A stretch of 64,000 nucleotides of DNA from positions 68,556,200-68,620,199 of the forward strand of contig CM061065.1 in NCBI GenBank assembly GCA_030762895.1. Reading direction: 5' to 3'. A program made the translations under genes and the position numbers. The notes under the pieces are model-generated. The model made no database searches and had not been told where the DNA came from. It saw only the letters and a program-made list of their open reading frames with translations. Of the stretch, positions 34,525 through 46,285 are shown piece after piece (position 1 is the stretch's first letter; every line of letters begins with the position of its first letter). The DNA is from Sophora flavescens (Eukaryota > Streptophyta > Magnoliopsida > Fabales > Fabaceae).

Positions 34525-35435
34525 TATATTATTTATATTAGTATATATATTCAAGAGAACAAAGTTCAACTTCATCACAGGTTTCTTCTTCTCAGCCTTC
34601 AAAACCCGTCTCCAGATTCAAAATGCAGAGAAGATAGCCACAATAATATGAGAAGGTTGTTTTAACGGCGAAGCTTTTGTTATTTGGCAATCTAATGGTG
34701 GTGGCATCCATGATCTTTGTGTGATGTGATTGTTAGAATCAAAAGCATAACAAGTAAAAGTCAGATAAACCATTTTGAGGAATGAAAACTAAATGTCCTT
34801 TGTTTGTAGAAGGAGAAGGAGGAAGAGATGACGACGGTATTTCTACTTTTTCTAGACAATGATTGTGATTAAGAAAATTTATTACATATGATTCTAACTA
34901 ATTTAATTGAAAATTGTCGATATGGTTAGGAGACACTTTATGGATTCAAGTGGAGGTGTATACAAATATGTGAAGAACAGAGAAAAAATATATATATCCA
35001 TTTTTAAGAACAAAATTAATTTAAAAGTTATAAGCTTAGGATGTATTAGTGTTTTTTCCTTTCCGGACTTACAAGTTTATGAATTTATTGTTCTGGATGT
35101 TTATTGTGAAATTTACTCGTTTTGGATGTTTTAGATGTTTTTTTTTTATATAGTTTAATACTTTGATTTGTAATATTTCATGAGTAGATTTAAAAGATCT
35201 TTGGAAGGTTTTGAATTGAGTTATAATGTTCTTTATGTTATTTATTGTTTTTTCTTAGTTAAAGTGCGGGTAATGGGTGCGAGTGTGCGTACTTAGGTAC
35301 CCAGAGGGTACGGGTAAGGGTACTAAAGTTGCTACCCACACGGGTATGGGTCCGGGTGCGGGTAATTTTTTTAAACGTGGGTATGGGGACGGGTACTATA
35401 GTACCCTACCCAGACCCTACCCATTGCCATCCCTA
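34293..35435. mobile_element. Inner hAT-like element, 1.14 kb
   Basis: The left end TACGGATGATAAT and the reversed right end TAGGGATGGCAAT match at 10 of 13 positions. An 8-bp near-duplication GACCCGAT (34285-34292) / GACCCGAC (35436-35443) flanks it. Both subterminal regions are full of GGGTA/TACCC words. No transposase is recognisable. It sits 29 bp inside the outer hAT element. Confidence 0.78.
34458..34530. repeat. Microsatellite (CA)n-(CATA)n-(TA)n
   Basis: Compound simple repeat of about 70 bp inside the inner hAT element; ORFs reading through it are not genes. Confidence 0.95.
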
Positions 35436-37776
35436 GACCCGACCAAGACCCGAACAAATCGGAAGAGACAACAGCTCCATGGGTGTAACGCCCCGTTTTT
35501 CACAAATAAGCTTATTGCATTTATATATGTTATATATATGTTTGCATATGCTTGTTAGGTTTGTTTTTGATGTATAAGTTCATGTTGGGAAGGTTTAGCC
35601 TTAGGAAGGTTCAATTGTCTTAGAAGTCCTAGTAACATGTTTCACCGTTTTGATCATATCTTGAGTTTTAGATGTCTGATCGAGGTGATCTTTGTGGCGT
35701 TGGAAAGCTAAGATAATCATCTACAAATCTTATTTCATGTGTTTTTTCCAAATTTGACTGTTTCGGCCTCGCCTAGCGAGCCTTTATTCGCCTCGCGAAA
35801 ACCCAAAATTCAGCTTTACGCTTTCGGGTTCATCCTGCGAATCCAGCTGACGGAAATTGGTTCTCTGGCTCGCCCCGCGAATGGGAGTTCACCCAGTGAA
35901 TATGTACAGAACCAGAAAACGTCATTTAGGTTCCTTTTAAGCCCAAAATGCATTCCAACCCGTTTTTAACCCCTAAAACACAATCTAAACCCTAGTCTAT
36001 CACGTCCCAACACTCATAGCTGCCTCCCTTCTCTTTTTCTCTCAATTTCCATCAACCGTATCTAGAAAACTCTCTAAAAATAACCCGTTCTTGCACTGTT
36101 CTTCACTGCTTCTTGATAGGAGAACATCGCTACGAATAGGGGTTCGTTGTGCTTGATGTTTGGGACTTTAGAAAAGGTAAAATTCATGCACCTTGTCCCT
36201 TGTGTTCTTTCTTTCAAGTTCTTGATCTTTTCCTTTTAATTTCTTGATCTTAGAGTTGAACCAAAGTGTCTCTTTGTCGTTCTTGAGGTTGTAGACAAGC
36301 GCTAGTGAGACAGGACCCAAGTGGGTCTTCTTTCTCTATTTTGAATCGTGATCTCTATTCCAGGTATGGGACAAGAATAGTGTATACACTAGGCTAGGGA
36401 GTAGCCTAAAATGAGGGGTTCCCATAGCCCCGTTTATTATTGTTATAATGTATTAATGCCATGATCTGCCTGGTTGTATGACTGAATTGTTTATATGTTT
36501 AATTGGATTAAGTGGCATGCCTATTTGTTATAATTGTTGAGTTGTTCATGATGTGGTATGCCTATTGAATTGTCTTATGCCATGAGTTTTGGTTGAATTG
36601 GTATGAATACGCATGATTATGAATGTTGTTCTTATGACATGGATTATGTTGATCACATTGACTGGATATGTTGTTGATGATGATGTTACTGTGATGCTGA
36701 ATATGTTAACAAAACTCTAATTGACTTAATTAGGACTCTTAGTTAACATAGGAATTAAGGGATTAATTCCCCAAGCTTCATAAGACATGAACTGTGTTAG
36801 TGAGGGGTGAAGTTTCATACCAAATGTTTTAGTTAAGACCCTAGGATCTGATTTGAGAGAATTACGGAGCCTAAACTCCAAGAACACGTTAAATTCTGCC
36901 TAGAACGGTATGGCCCTGCCCAGGAGCATGACCGTACTGAACAGGGAGCACAACCGTGCTCCCAGTTAAATTCTGGAAAACAGGCCACGCATTGAGCACG
37001 ACCGTGCAGGACAGTGAGAATGACTGTGCTCCACTTAAGTGGTAGCACAACCGTGCTGGGGGTTTAGTACGCCCGTGCTTACCCCTACTGGTCGGGACTT
37101 AAGATTAACGAATTAAAGGGGTGTTTACCCCAATTATCCCCAGATGATGTAATAATACACTAATCAAATGATCACAAGTTAGATAACTTAATTAAAGAAT
37201 AATTAAGATAACAAAGAGTAATAAGCTGGTTAAGCTAGTACCCGATGGGTTACCGCACGTTGTTACGCTTTGGTGCTTTTTGGCCAAAGTGGCCTCGGTG
37301 CTTTTTGGTCGAGGTGTTGTTATGTTTGACCTTTGTACTTTTTGGCCAGGGGGGTCTTGACCCCACGATTTGGGTCTAAGGTGTTGATGTTGGTGATAAG
37401 TCTTGGGTGCTTATTGGCCCAAGCAAAGGAGGTGGTTGCCTTGTGTGTTGTTGTGCTCACGTATTCATACGTTGAAGTTTGATTAGTGGGGGATGTTCAA
37501 CATAGGGGAGGTCGTCCTAGTTATGATGATCTGGCCCAAGTCTCGGGTGGTTCACCCATGGTTTGGTGAACCATGCACCCCAGAGGTGGCATATCCAGTT
37601 ATGATACGTCGGCTATCCAAGGGATTCCTCCATGGTTTGTGGAACTGCCGGTGTTGGTGTTTTTTGCCAATACAGATATGTAACTCCGAAGTTGACTTCC
37701 TGAGTTAGTTGGATCCACATGCATTGATGGAGTAGTGGAGTAGGGTTGCGTTGCACTGCATAGCATATGTTGGATG

Positions 37777-39369
37777 TGTTGGTAATGGCTACGATCTCAA
37801 GAGGGGGGTGTTGAGATATTGAAAACTTTTTCAATAATTTAAAGCAAAACAATGTTTCTTTAAAGAAAATTGGTTTTCACTCAATTTTAATTCCCAAGAA
37901 TCAGGTTATGGAACAAGTAATGATGACAAGAAAAGTTATAAGTAGTAACAACATATTTTAACACAGATTGCAGATTAAAGATTCAAGTTAACAAGTATAT
38001 GGAGTTTAGGGATGAGAATAACACGCAAACCGATTTATTCTGGTTCGGCTACTTCCTCTGGTAAGCCTACATCCAGTCCAACACCTCTGTGGTTTTCTCC
38101 ACTATAATAAGCAATTACACAATTCTAATTACAGGAACACAAGGATAACCTCCTTGCTTGAAGAATCGCCATAAAGCACACTAGCTTTTCTATACCCATG
38201 GATCCCTTCTATCCTTGTTAAAGCGTAAGAGATACCCTCTCTTAGTCACACTAATTCACGAAAAGAATTGAGTAGAAGAAAGACTCTAAAAGTATGATTA
38301 TACAAATTGAAGTTCTAACTACTATCACACTTTTCTCAGAGGTAAAGCACTTTGGATCTTTCGTAGTTTCACAAATCAGAATGAGTTGTGTTTTTGTATG
38401 TGTTGTATATGAAAAGTGTTCCTTTGATCACTCTTTATATAGAAGACAAATTATAGCCGTTGGGATCATTTAAAACAGATTTGAATCTAATTTAACAAAA
38501 TCTGCTTTCTTGATTCTTGTTCTTGAAATGAGATTCTGTTGATCATTGTAGAGTTTGCGTCCTTCTTGAAAAATAACCGTTTCCATCTGAAAGGATAGCC
38601 ATGTCTTTTTGAAGAGTAATATATCAGTGTTTAATTGAAGATAAAAATAGCCGCGTCCATTTGTCACGTCGCGAGACGGGAGTTCTAGCTCAAGGTAATT
38701 GGACGGGCTCCAACTGGTAGACGAGAGTGCTAACACAAGGCAATTGGACGGGCTCCAACTGGTAGACGAGCTTTATATGCCATGTTAGTGGACGGAGCTT
38801 CTCATTAAGATCTTAGCAAGTCCAAAGCGCGTATCATTAGCAGACGAGCTCCAAGTGCCACTTTTAGTAGACGAGATCTCCTTTTTACATCCGTAGACGC
38901 GTGCTTCTGTTACTTTCAGTGGACTTTCTCCAAGTATCATGTCGGCAGACGAGCTCTTCTGTTTCTTTCAGTGGACGCGCTCCATGTGCTAAGTCAGCAG
39001 ATGAGCTCTTCTGTTTCTTTCAGTGGACGCGCTCCATGTGCCACGTCAGCAGATGAGCTCTTCCGCTTCATTTAGTGGACGCGCTTCATGTGCCACGTAA
39101 GCAAACGAGCTCTTCTATTTCTTTTAGTGGACGCGCTTCATGTTCCACATCAGCAGATGAGCTCTTCTGTGTTCTTTTAGTGGACGTGTATTTGTTGTAC
39201 TTCAGTGGACGCGCTTTCTTTATTCTTTCAGTGGACGTCAGCTTTTGTTGGACGAGTGATCTTGCATGCAACTTAACACGAAATGAGTACGTAGTCAAAA
39301 TTAAAAATCTTATGCAAAATACACTTTGTTTGTCATACATCAAAACATGAATGAGGGCTTAGTCTTACA
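37777..39369 (-). repeat. SIRE-type 3' LTR
   Basis: 1593 bp; minus strand starts TGTAAGACTAAGCCC and ends CATTACCAACA. At 38880-39200 it contains about five imperfect tandem copies of a ~55-bp unit with GTGGACGCGCTTCATGTG and CAGATGAGCTCTTCTG. The same units recur in the truncated 5' LTR. Confidence 0.85.
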
Positions 39370-39967
39370 AACTCCCCCTTTTTGATTATGACAAACCTTA
39401 CCATACTTAACCTTAGTTATTAAGAAATCAGAGTGCAACTATTCAATAAGCATGGTTCTTAAGTTATTTTCGTCCTCCCCCTGTGTCATTGATATCTTTC
39501 AAAAGATAAAGTGTTATCATATCATTATCATGAAAAAAAGATTGTCTTGCATTTATTATAAGTTCTAGTATGTCTTTTCAAAACAGTTCATACTTGTGTA
39601 CTAGAGAAAAAAAAAATTGCATATCAAAGAATTTTTTTTTTTACAGCAAATGCATGGTTCATCTTTATGGTTCATCTCAAATGTATGGTTCATCTTTATG
39701 GTTCATCTCAAATGTATGGTTCATCTTTCTCCCCCTTTGTCATTATCAAAAAGAAACTATGGAGAATATTGAAATCAAACTTAAAGACAGTCTTGCATTA
39801 ATTGATAATAAAGCATTTCAGAACTTATGCAATACATCAAAACATCCAAAATACCAAAAAGGACACCTAAGGACGCTTAGCATCTTGCCCATGTCCTTCA
39901 TAATTTTCAGTAACTTGTGTTGCCTTGCCTGCCATATTGATTATATTATCAAAAATAACATCTGATA

Positions 39968-41234
39968 TCAATTATTTTGAGGATCAATTATGTCAAGTTC
40001 CCTTCTTATAAAGAAGAAACTCTCCTTATTTAGTGGTTTAGTGAATATATTAGCTAATTGTTTGGTTGTATCGATATGTTCAATCACAACATCACCACTT
40101 TGAATATGATCCCTGATAAAATGATGCCTAATTTCAATATGCTTGGTTCTTGAGTGCATAATTGGGTTCTTTGTTAGATTTATTGTACTAGTGTTATCAC
40201 ATTTTATTGGTACATGATCTAGATAAACACCATAGTCAATTAATTGTTGTTTCATCCTTAGGATTTGAGCACAACAACTCGCAATTTGCAATATATTCTC
40301 GCTCTTAGTGTGGATAAGGCCACACTAGTTTGCTTTTTACTAAACCAGGACACTAGGGAATTTCCTAATAAATGGCATGTTCCACTTGTGCTCTTCCTAT
40401 CTAACTTGCATCCAGCAAAGTCGAGTCGAATATCCTATTAATGTGCAAGTGGATCCCTTGGGATACCACGCCCCATTCTTTTGTTCCTAAGAGGTACTTC
40501 ATGATTCTTTTAACTGCAGTAAGATGTGATTCTTTAGGATTAGCTTGATACCTTGCACACATACACACACTAAACATTATATCTGGCCTACTTACAGTGA
40601 GATAAAGTAAGGATCCGATAATACCTCTATACTTGGATACATCTATAGATTTACCATGTTCATCTTTGTCCAAGTAGCAGGCTGGACTCATTGGTGTTGC
40701 CATTTCATTTGTGCTTTCGATTCCAAACTTCTTTAGTAGTTCCTTGCAATACTTTGTTTGTCTTATGAAGGTTCCATCTTGGCATTGTTTAATTTGAACT
40801 CCAAGAAAGAAGGTAAGCTCTCCCATCATGGACATTTCAAATTCACTTTGCATTAGTTCACCAAATTCCTTGCATAAAGACTCATTAGTAGCACCAAAAA
40901 TAATGTCATCAACATATATTTGAACAAGTAAGATATTGTGTGCTTTTGTTTTAGTAAATAGTGTTGTATCAACTTTTCCTCTTTTAAAGCCTTTCTCTAG
41001 GAGAAAATTGCTTAACCTCTCATACCAAGCTCTAGGAGCTTGCTTGAGTCCATAGAGGGCTTTAGGCAGTTTATAGACATGATTTGGGAACTCACTATCA
41101 ACAAAGCCAGGGGGTTGGCTTACATATACTTCCTCTTGTATTATTCTATTTAAAAAGGCACTTTTCACATCCATTTGGTACAGTTTAAAGTTCATTATAC
41201 AAGCATAGGCTACGAGCATTCTTATGGCTTCCAA
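39968..41234 (-). pseudogene. SIRE-type reverse transcriptase and RNase H remnant
   Basis: Reading right to left, RT begins mid-domain (LEAIRMLVAYACIMNFKLY, YQMDVKSAFLN). It continues through KALYGLKQAPRAWYERL and YVDDIIFGATNES to about 40401 in one open frame. RNase H follows but needs frame changes near 40436 and 40300. Its last open part (39968-40291) has CDNTSTINLTKNPIMHSRTK. The N-terminal RT, integrase, protease and gag are deleted. Confidence 0.9.
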
Positions 41235-41618
41235 GTGTCATGTCGGCAGACGAGCTCTTCTGTTTCTTTCAGTGGGCGCGCTCCACGTGCCAAGTCAGCA
41301 GATGAACTCTTCTGTTTCTTTTAGTGGACGCGCTTCATGCGTCACGTCAGCAGATGAGCTCTTCTATTTCTTTTAGTGGACGCGCTTCATGTTCCATGTC
41401 AGCAGATGAGCTCTTCTGTGTTCTTTTAGTGGATCTGTATTTGTTGTACTTCAGTGGACGCGCTTTCTTTATTCTTTCAGTGGACGTCAGCTTTTGTTGG
41501 ACGAGTGATCTTGCATGCAACGTAACACGAAATGAGTAAGTAGTCAAAATTAAAAATCTTATGCAAAATACACTTTGTTTATCATATATCAAAACATGAA
41601 TGAGGGCTTAGTCTTACA
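41232..41618 (-). repeat. Truncated SIRE-type 5' LTR joined to RT
   Basis: It matches the last ~440 bp of 37777-39369 (TG end side). The break lies within TCCAAG, a word found both in the LTR (38930) and in the RT coding strand, suggesting a deletion at microhomology. Confidence 0.8.
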
Positions 41619-42145
41619 GGATGATTAACATGCTGTTATGATATTATATGATGATGTATATATATTGCATATTGTGAAATTGCTATGCCATGCTATGACA
41701 TATGTTCATCTTATCCCCTATTCCCATGTCGTTGTGATTACATGATTTCTTTCTCCCTGTTTTCTTGTTTCCGTTGTTCCATGTATTTCCCTATGCAGAG
41801 GACAGTGAGCAGCCAGCGAAGGAGTGACTCCGAGGAGCCACTACTCTGGTTAGAATGCTTAGTTATAGTTGTTAGTTTTGTTAGTTATTTCAGTTTGTTT
41901 CCGTGATGTATCCAGATTTTTGTTTATTCCAGTTCTGTATGTGACATCGGGGTTGAGTTTTTCTTTATATGTCTTGTTTATGTTTTATTGTTTTAAAACT
42001 ATATTATTTCCGCGTTGTTTTTGTTGAGATGTGAAACCTTTTTATCCAAGTTTTTGTTTTAATCAAATAAATGCATGTTTTATAATTATCTCTTTTAAGT
42101 AAATGTTTTATATTAACGTGCGGGGTAGAAGGGTGTCACAACGGG

Positions 42146-43061
42146 TGGGTGAATTCGGATTCAAGGGTCGTTGGGTGTTGCCTTTAGTTTCATGCGGCTT
42201 TCGTCGATTCGGGTGTCTCCAAAAAATTTTGTTGGTGACTGAAACCGACCAACATACAGAGGATGAACGGAGCTCAGTCAAGTTCTACCACCATCAGAAA
42301 CCAGAAAAACGAGAGATGTTCCATCGAGATGCAGATCTACATAGCCAAGGAAAGAACACGGTGGAGCCACCTCAGCCCAATAATGCTTCCTTCTCGCCAT
42401 GGTCGGTCACCTTCCTCCCCATTTAGGTGCTCCCCCTCATCTCTTTCTTTGCATAGTGACACTGCTGCTTTGGGGAAGAAGAAGATGGTATCTGCTTTAG
42501 GGTTTTTTATCAGGTGGTTTAGGTTAAAAAGAGTAACTAAATTTGGGCCAAAAACTAAAACTACCCAATTTGTCAAAAATGGCCCAAACAAATTATAGAC
42601 ATTAGACGGTGATTGCATGGGCCCCGACTGCGTTTATAAACTTTAATGACCTAAATTGTTTCTTAATTATCGAGGAGCCTATTTATTCAATCCAAGTTTT
42701 CAACTTTTCATTTGTAAACCTAGAGTTGCACCGCACTACATCTTCTCCCTCAATCATCTTTCTCGCCTTCGCAGCCGTTTTACATCTTCTCCCTCACTCG
42801 TCTTTCTCATAGCCGCATAGACTCGTTAGTTGTTCTCATTTAGCATAGGGTATCTACATACTTCTTCTTTTTTTATTAATATATATATCTAGTTTGTTTC
42901 ATTTGCCACCGAGTGAACCCAATCGCTTAATCGTTGACCTGCCGATCAACTGACCCGCCTAATCCGATGGCATAAACGGGAAGAAATGGGTTGGCTTTTC
43001 TCTTTTCAAATTGGGTTGTTCGGGTCCGAATTCGACCAAACCCGACCGATGTCCAGCCCTA
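42146..43061. other. Right portion of the outer hAT-like element
   Basis: About 0.9 kb, with GGTCGTTGGG/TTCGGGTCCGAATTC-type subterminal repeats near both ends. The middle holds no recognisable gene; the ORFs at 42103-42618 are incidental. Confidence 0.55.
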
Positions 43062-43399
43062 GTATTCACATTAATTATTAATGAATTGCTTTATATTTTC
43101 AAAAAAAAATGTCACAAAATAATCATTTTCATATTTTTATTAATTTATTTTTAAAATTATTCTTGAGAGATCTTGTGACTCTCTGCGAGTCATTTCTTAA
43201 TTGTCATTATAAATGCTCATAATCATGTCAGAATTTGCAAAAAGACAAGTTTCGTCACTTCATTTAAGAATTTGTAAAAAGACAAGTTTTGTCCACTAAA
43301 GTTTTGCTTCAGGTGAACCAATTAATTTGAGTTGTTGTAGCATTCATATGCATCGCTTATGTGTTAGTGATTTTGAAATATATGTAATTGATCTTGTAG

Positions 43400-43890
43400 G
43401 AAAAGAAAAGGTCTCCAACCCATCGGCAAAGGTTTTTCATCAACGTCTGAAATACCTGAAGTGATGGGTCTTGAAATGTACGATGTGAGAGGTGCTGAAA
43501 TTTCGGGTGTAGAAATCGATACTATTATTGAAAAGGTATCTAATTTTTTCCTCATCCACTTTCCTTACTATATTATCCTATTATTGGTAGATAGAGATTA
43601 CTTAAACATGATAGTTAACTAAACTCTTCTTCATTTATCTAATTCATAATCTTGAAAAGAGAAAATGATTGAATTTGATTCAAATTCTGAGAAAGGTGTG
43701 CCTAGTAAGGCTATTCCACTTGAGAAGCCAGTTGCTTCGAAAGGTGAGACAATTATTTATTTATCTACTTTATTACTAGATAAATATTATACTTCAATTA
43801 ATGGTTTTTTGAGATTTGGTATGAAGTTCATAGTTGTAAGTATTTGCAGGAGCTTGATGTTACTCCATCTAAAAAATTAAGTTTTCTTGG
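43400..43890 (+). CDS. Upstream exons of a DDT-domain protein-like gene (probably decayed)
   Basis: Three exon-like pieces with splice-like borders occur. 43400-43535 encodes KRKGLQPIGKGFSS...GVEIDTIIEK. 43662-43743 encodes KMIEFDSNSEKGVPSKAIPL. About 43851-43895 encodes ELDVTPSKKLSFLGK. They lie upstream and on the same strand as the DDT exons at 49022-50562, and resemble the linker before the DDT domain in zf-4CXXC_R1/DDT-type plant proteins as I remember it. The second and third pieces do not join in frame, the third lacks a GT donor, and the exon that should encode the start of the DDT domain is not found. I therefore suspect a damaged gene. Confidence 0.45.
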
Positions 43891-43895
43891 AAAGT

Positions 43896-44289
43896 TGTAT
43901 ATTCAATATATTGAGAAGAGATATATACTTAGCTTTTCTATGAATAATTACCTTATTTGAAATCCTCAAACAAAGCCCTTGAGGAATCCGATAGCAAAAC
44001 CCTATAAATTATAACAATCGACTATACGGCGGTATTCGGTTTCAACTTTAATTTTTCTAAAACAGCGTTGATTAGTTGCTATTTAATGATGCTCCTAGCT
44101 AGTAGTTGACCAATTGAATACAAAATATAGATAAGTGAATGGGGCTACACTATGTCCACAAATTTTATGGAACAGTTGAATATATTGGTCTTTGACACAT
44201 TTAATTGATGTTTAATTGACAAGTGAATGTCATTCCCTTTAATTTCATTACAATTACATTACATTTTCAATATAATGATGTTACTGTTA
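43896..44289. other. Intron-like or intergenic sequence
   Basis: AT-rich, with no gene. The 5-bp GAGAG duplication at 44290-44294 marks the insertion point of the next element. Confidence 0.5.
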
Positions 44290-44294
44290 GAGAG

Positions 44295-44675
44295 TGTACT
44301 GGCCGAGGTTATTAACCCGGCCACCGAGCCCAAGTACCCGGCCCGGTCCAGAAATTATAAAAGGGGCAGTACCCCTCATAAGAAGGAGAGACCTTTTCAC
44401 TGAACACAGGTGACTCTCCCTAAAGCGTGTTAGAGGAACTAGCGTCGACCAAGAGACTATGAAATAGTCCTTGCTCCCTAGTACTCGTCCGACACAAAAT
44501 GAAGGGATCGAGATCACCCCCGCCAAGGGATGAACCTAGAACTACGTCTGGCTTTGATTCCCCATCGGGATACGTGAGGACCGGAATCATCAACCTCGTC
44601 AAGCCCAAATCATAAAATAACCCCATTGGTTCACGTTCTATGGAGATTCGGACAAAACGGATCTTGGCAGGAACA
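44295..44675 (+). repeat. LARD left LTR
   Basis: It contains ATTATAAAAGGGGC (44354), a clear TATA box, followed by the R/U5 part. The minus-strand ORFs over this LTR are shadows, also seen in the right LTR. Confidence 0.9.
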
Positions 44676-44865
44676 TTTGGCGCCGTCTGTGGGAATCGAA
44701 GCAAAACTTTCCCATACCACAAACCATGGTGAGACGTGAGTGTGTTCTCTCCATGTGAGACGTGGATGTGTTCTCGAGTTTTTTCATTGCGGGCTGGAGT
44801 GTTGCTCTGCGAGCAGAATCACGGAGGTTTGGGGTGTTGCTCTGCGAGCAGAGTCACGGAGAATG

Positions 44866-45640
44866 GCGGCGGGAGGAGGCCCTCGGTGGTTGAAGGATGA
44901 GAGGGGGAGGCAAAACACTAACGATTTTGGAGGGAGAAGTAACGGATTTAGTGGAACGAATATCTCCTAGAATCAAGGAGGATGAGGTTTCGATGGAGAA
45001 AATCAAGGGATCCCACCCAACCATTCTATTGAAAACAGTGGGGGCAGATCTTCTTCCAACCAATTAATTCAAAGGAGCGCTCGATTTGGAATTAGTGAGG
45101 AGAGAGGGAATAACTACTGGAGTGAATTGCTGGGACATGACCGCAAATCAAGGGCTCTCTATCTCATTGGATAAGGCAGTAACCAATCAGCATTAATGGG
45201 CATGGGCACTCAAAATCTATCTCATTGGATAAGGCAGTAACCAATCAGCATTAATGGGCATGGGCACTCAAAATCTATCTCATTGGATAAGGCAGTAACC
45301 AATCAGCATTAATGGGCATTCAAAAAAAAAAAATTTGGAGAATCAACTGGAGGAAATCGTGGAGCTAATACTGGCCCTGTTTTCAATTCAAATCCCTACG
45401 TTCATGGAGGCCCAATGATTGCCGCATTAATTGTTCCTCAAAGTACGCACTATCAATCAGTTTTTAATGCAAATAAGGTATATTCTCCCAACCAATCAGC
45501 ATTAATGGGCATTCAAAAAAAAATTTGGAGAATCAACTGGAGGAAATCTTGGAGCTAATACTGGCCCTGTTTTCAATTCAAATCCCTACGTTCATGGAGG
45601 CCCAATGATTGCCGCATTAATTGTTCCTCAAAGGGGGCTT
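44866..45640 (+). other. LARD internal segment with coding-like scraps and direct duplications
   Basis: A G/N/S-rich frame (NTNDFGGRSNGFSGTNIS, from about 44914) continues past stops as GENQGIPPNHSIENSGGRSS. A later frame reads GANTGPVFNSNPYVHGG and MIAALIVPQSTHYQS. It looks like old coding sequence, either gag-derived or captured, that I cannot identify. A 58-bp unit (ATCTCATTGGATAAGGCAGT...) is repeated three times at 45161-45318. A larger block (about 45298-45450) is duplicated at about 45491-45633, 193 bp apart. Confidence 0.55.
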
Positions 45641-46285
45641 GTGTACAGGCCGAGGATGCAAAAAAAAAGGCAAAAAGGGTTGACACGTGCACAACTCTCC
45701 ATCAGAACAATCTGACATGCTCTCCAAACTATTCTACACCTAATTTAACGATCTGGTTTAACGAGCATAATGTCATTTTTTTTGGTTGATTATTATCTTC
45801 AGCTAAACACTATATTATGGTTGAGTTTAGCACACAAGGTTCGGTGTTGGAATAATCTGCGTGTTCCTTGGTGAAAATCATCAGCCCATGATTTAAATGT
45901 GCCAAGGTTAAATGGCGACTCTCAAATAGATCGAAGATAATCCTATCATAAAAACAAAGAGCAGTGGCAATGTGTTAAAGGAGAATGGTATCAAGTTATT
46001 ATATGCACATTCACAATGTGGAGAATTCCAAAGGGTGTATCAAGCATCTGAGGTCACTTTGAGGGAAGTTTCCCGTTCACTCCATCTCTTTAATTACATA
46101 TTTTCACTTTGCTTCCATGCTAGGGAGCAGTTGTCATATAGCATGTGTCATTTGATCTTGTTGATTAATTTTTTGAAGCATGCCGACATACTCAATGAGG
46201 CAGAGCGAAGCCGATTTTAGGCTCAATCTGGTGTCTCGCAAAGATTGATTCTTCAAGGCCGAGTACGAGCCAGTTAAAGTTCAAA

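Larger units (their letters stand above)
37777..41618 (-). mobile_element. SIRE/Maximus-type copia, internally deleted, minus strand
   Basis: A perfect 5-bp duplication GGATG (37772-37776, 41619-41623) flanks the element. On the minus strand: a truncated 5' LTR (41618 down to ~41232), then directly RT and RNase H, a polypurine tract (AAAAAGGGGGAGT, 39383-39370) and a full 3' LTR (39369 down to 37777). Gag, protease, integrase and the start of RT are missing. The RT and RNase H sequences (MSMMGELTFFLG, YVDDIIFG) are of the SIRE/Maximus kind. Confidence 0.87.
35484..42140 (+). mobile_element. Solo LTR of a chromovirus-like gypsy element, interrupted
   Basis: It starts TGTAACGCCCCG and ends GGGTGTCACA. 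The flanks are ATGGG (35479-35483) and ACGGG (42141-42145), a 4/5 target duplication that would join as CCATGGGTGGG in the host hAT sequence. No internal region or second LTR is present, so this is a solo LTR left by recombination. Removing the nested copia (37777-41618) and its duplication gives an LTR of about 2.8 kb. Small ORFs within are incidental. Confidence 0.8.
34264..43061. mobile_element. Outer hAT-like element with nested insertions
   Basis: The ends TAGGGTCGGACA (34264) and, reversed from 43061, TAGGGCTGGACA form hAT-type inverted repeats (10/12 matches). Both are flanked by a perfect 8-bp duplication GTATTCAC (34256-34263 and 43062-43069). Without its insertions the element would be only about 1 kb (34264-34292, 35444-35483, 42146-43061) and carries GGGTCGG-type subterminal repeats. 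No transposase is seen, so it is non-autonomous. Confidence 0.85.

Noticed and set aside
44740..44970. A small gene after the LARD primer site
   Set aside because: It could be the start of a gag-like or captured frame, but stops follow and I recognise no domain; recorded only as a coding-like scrap.
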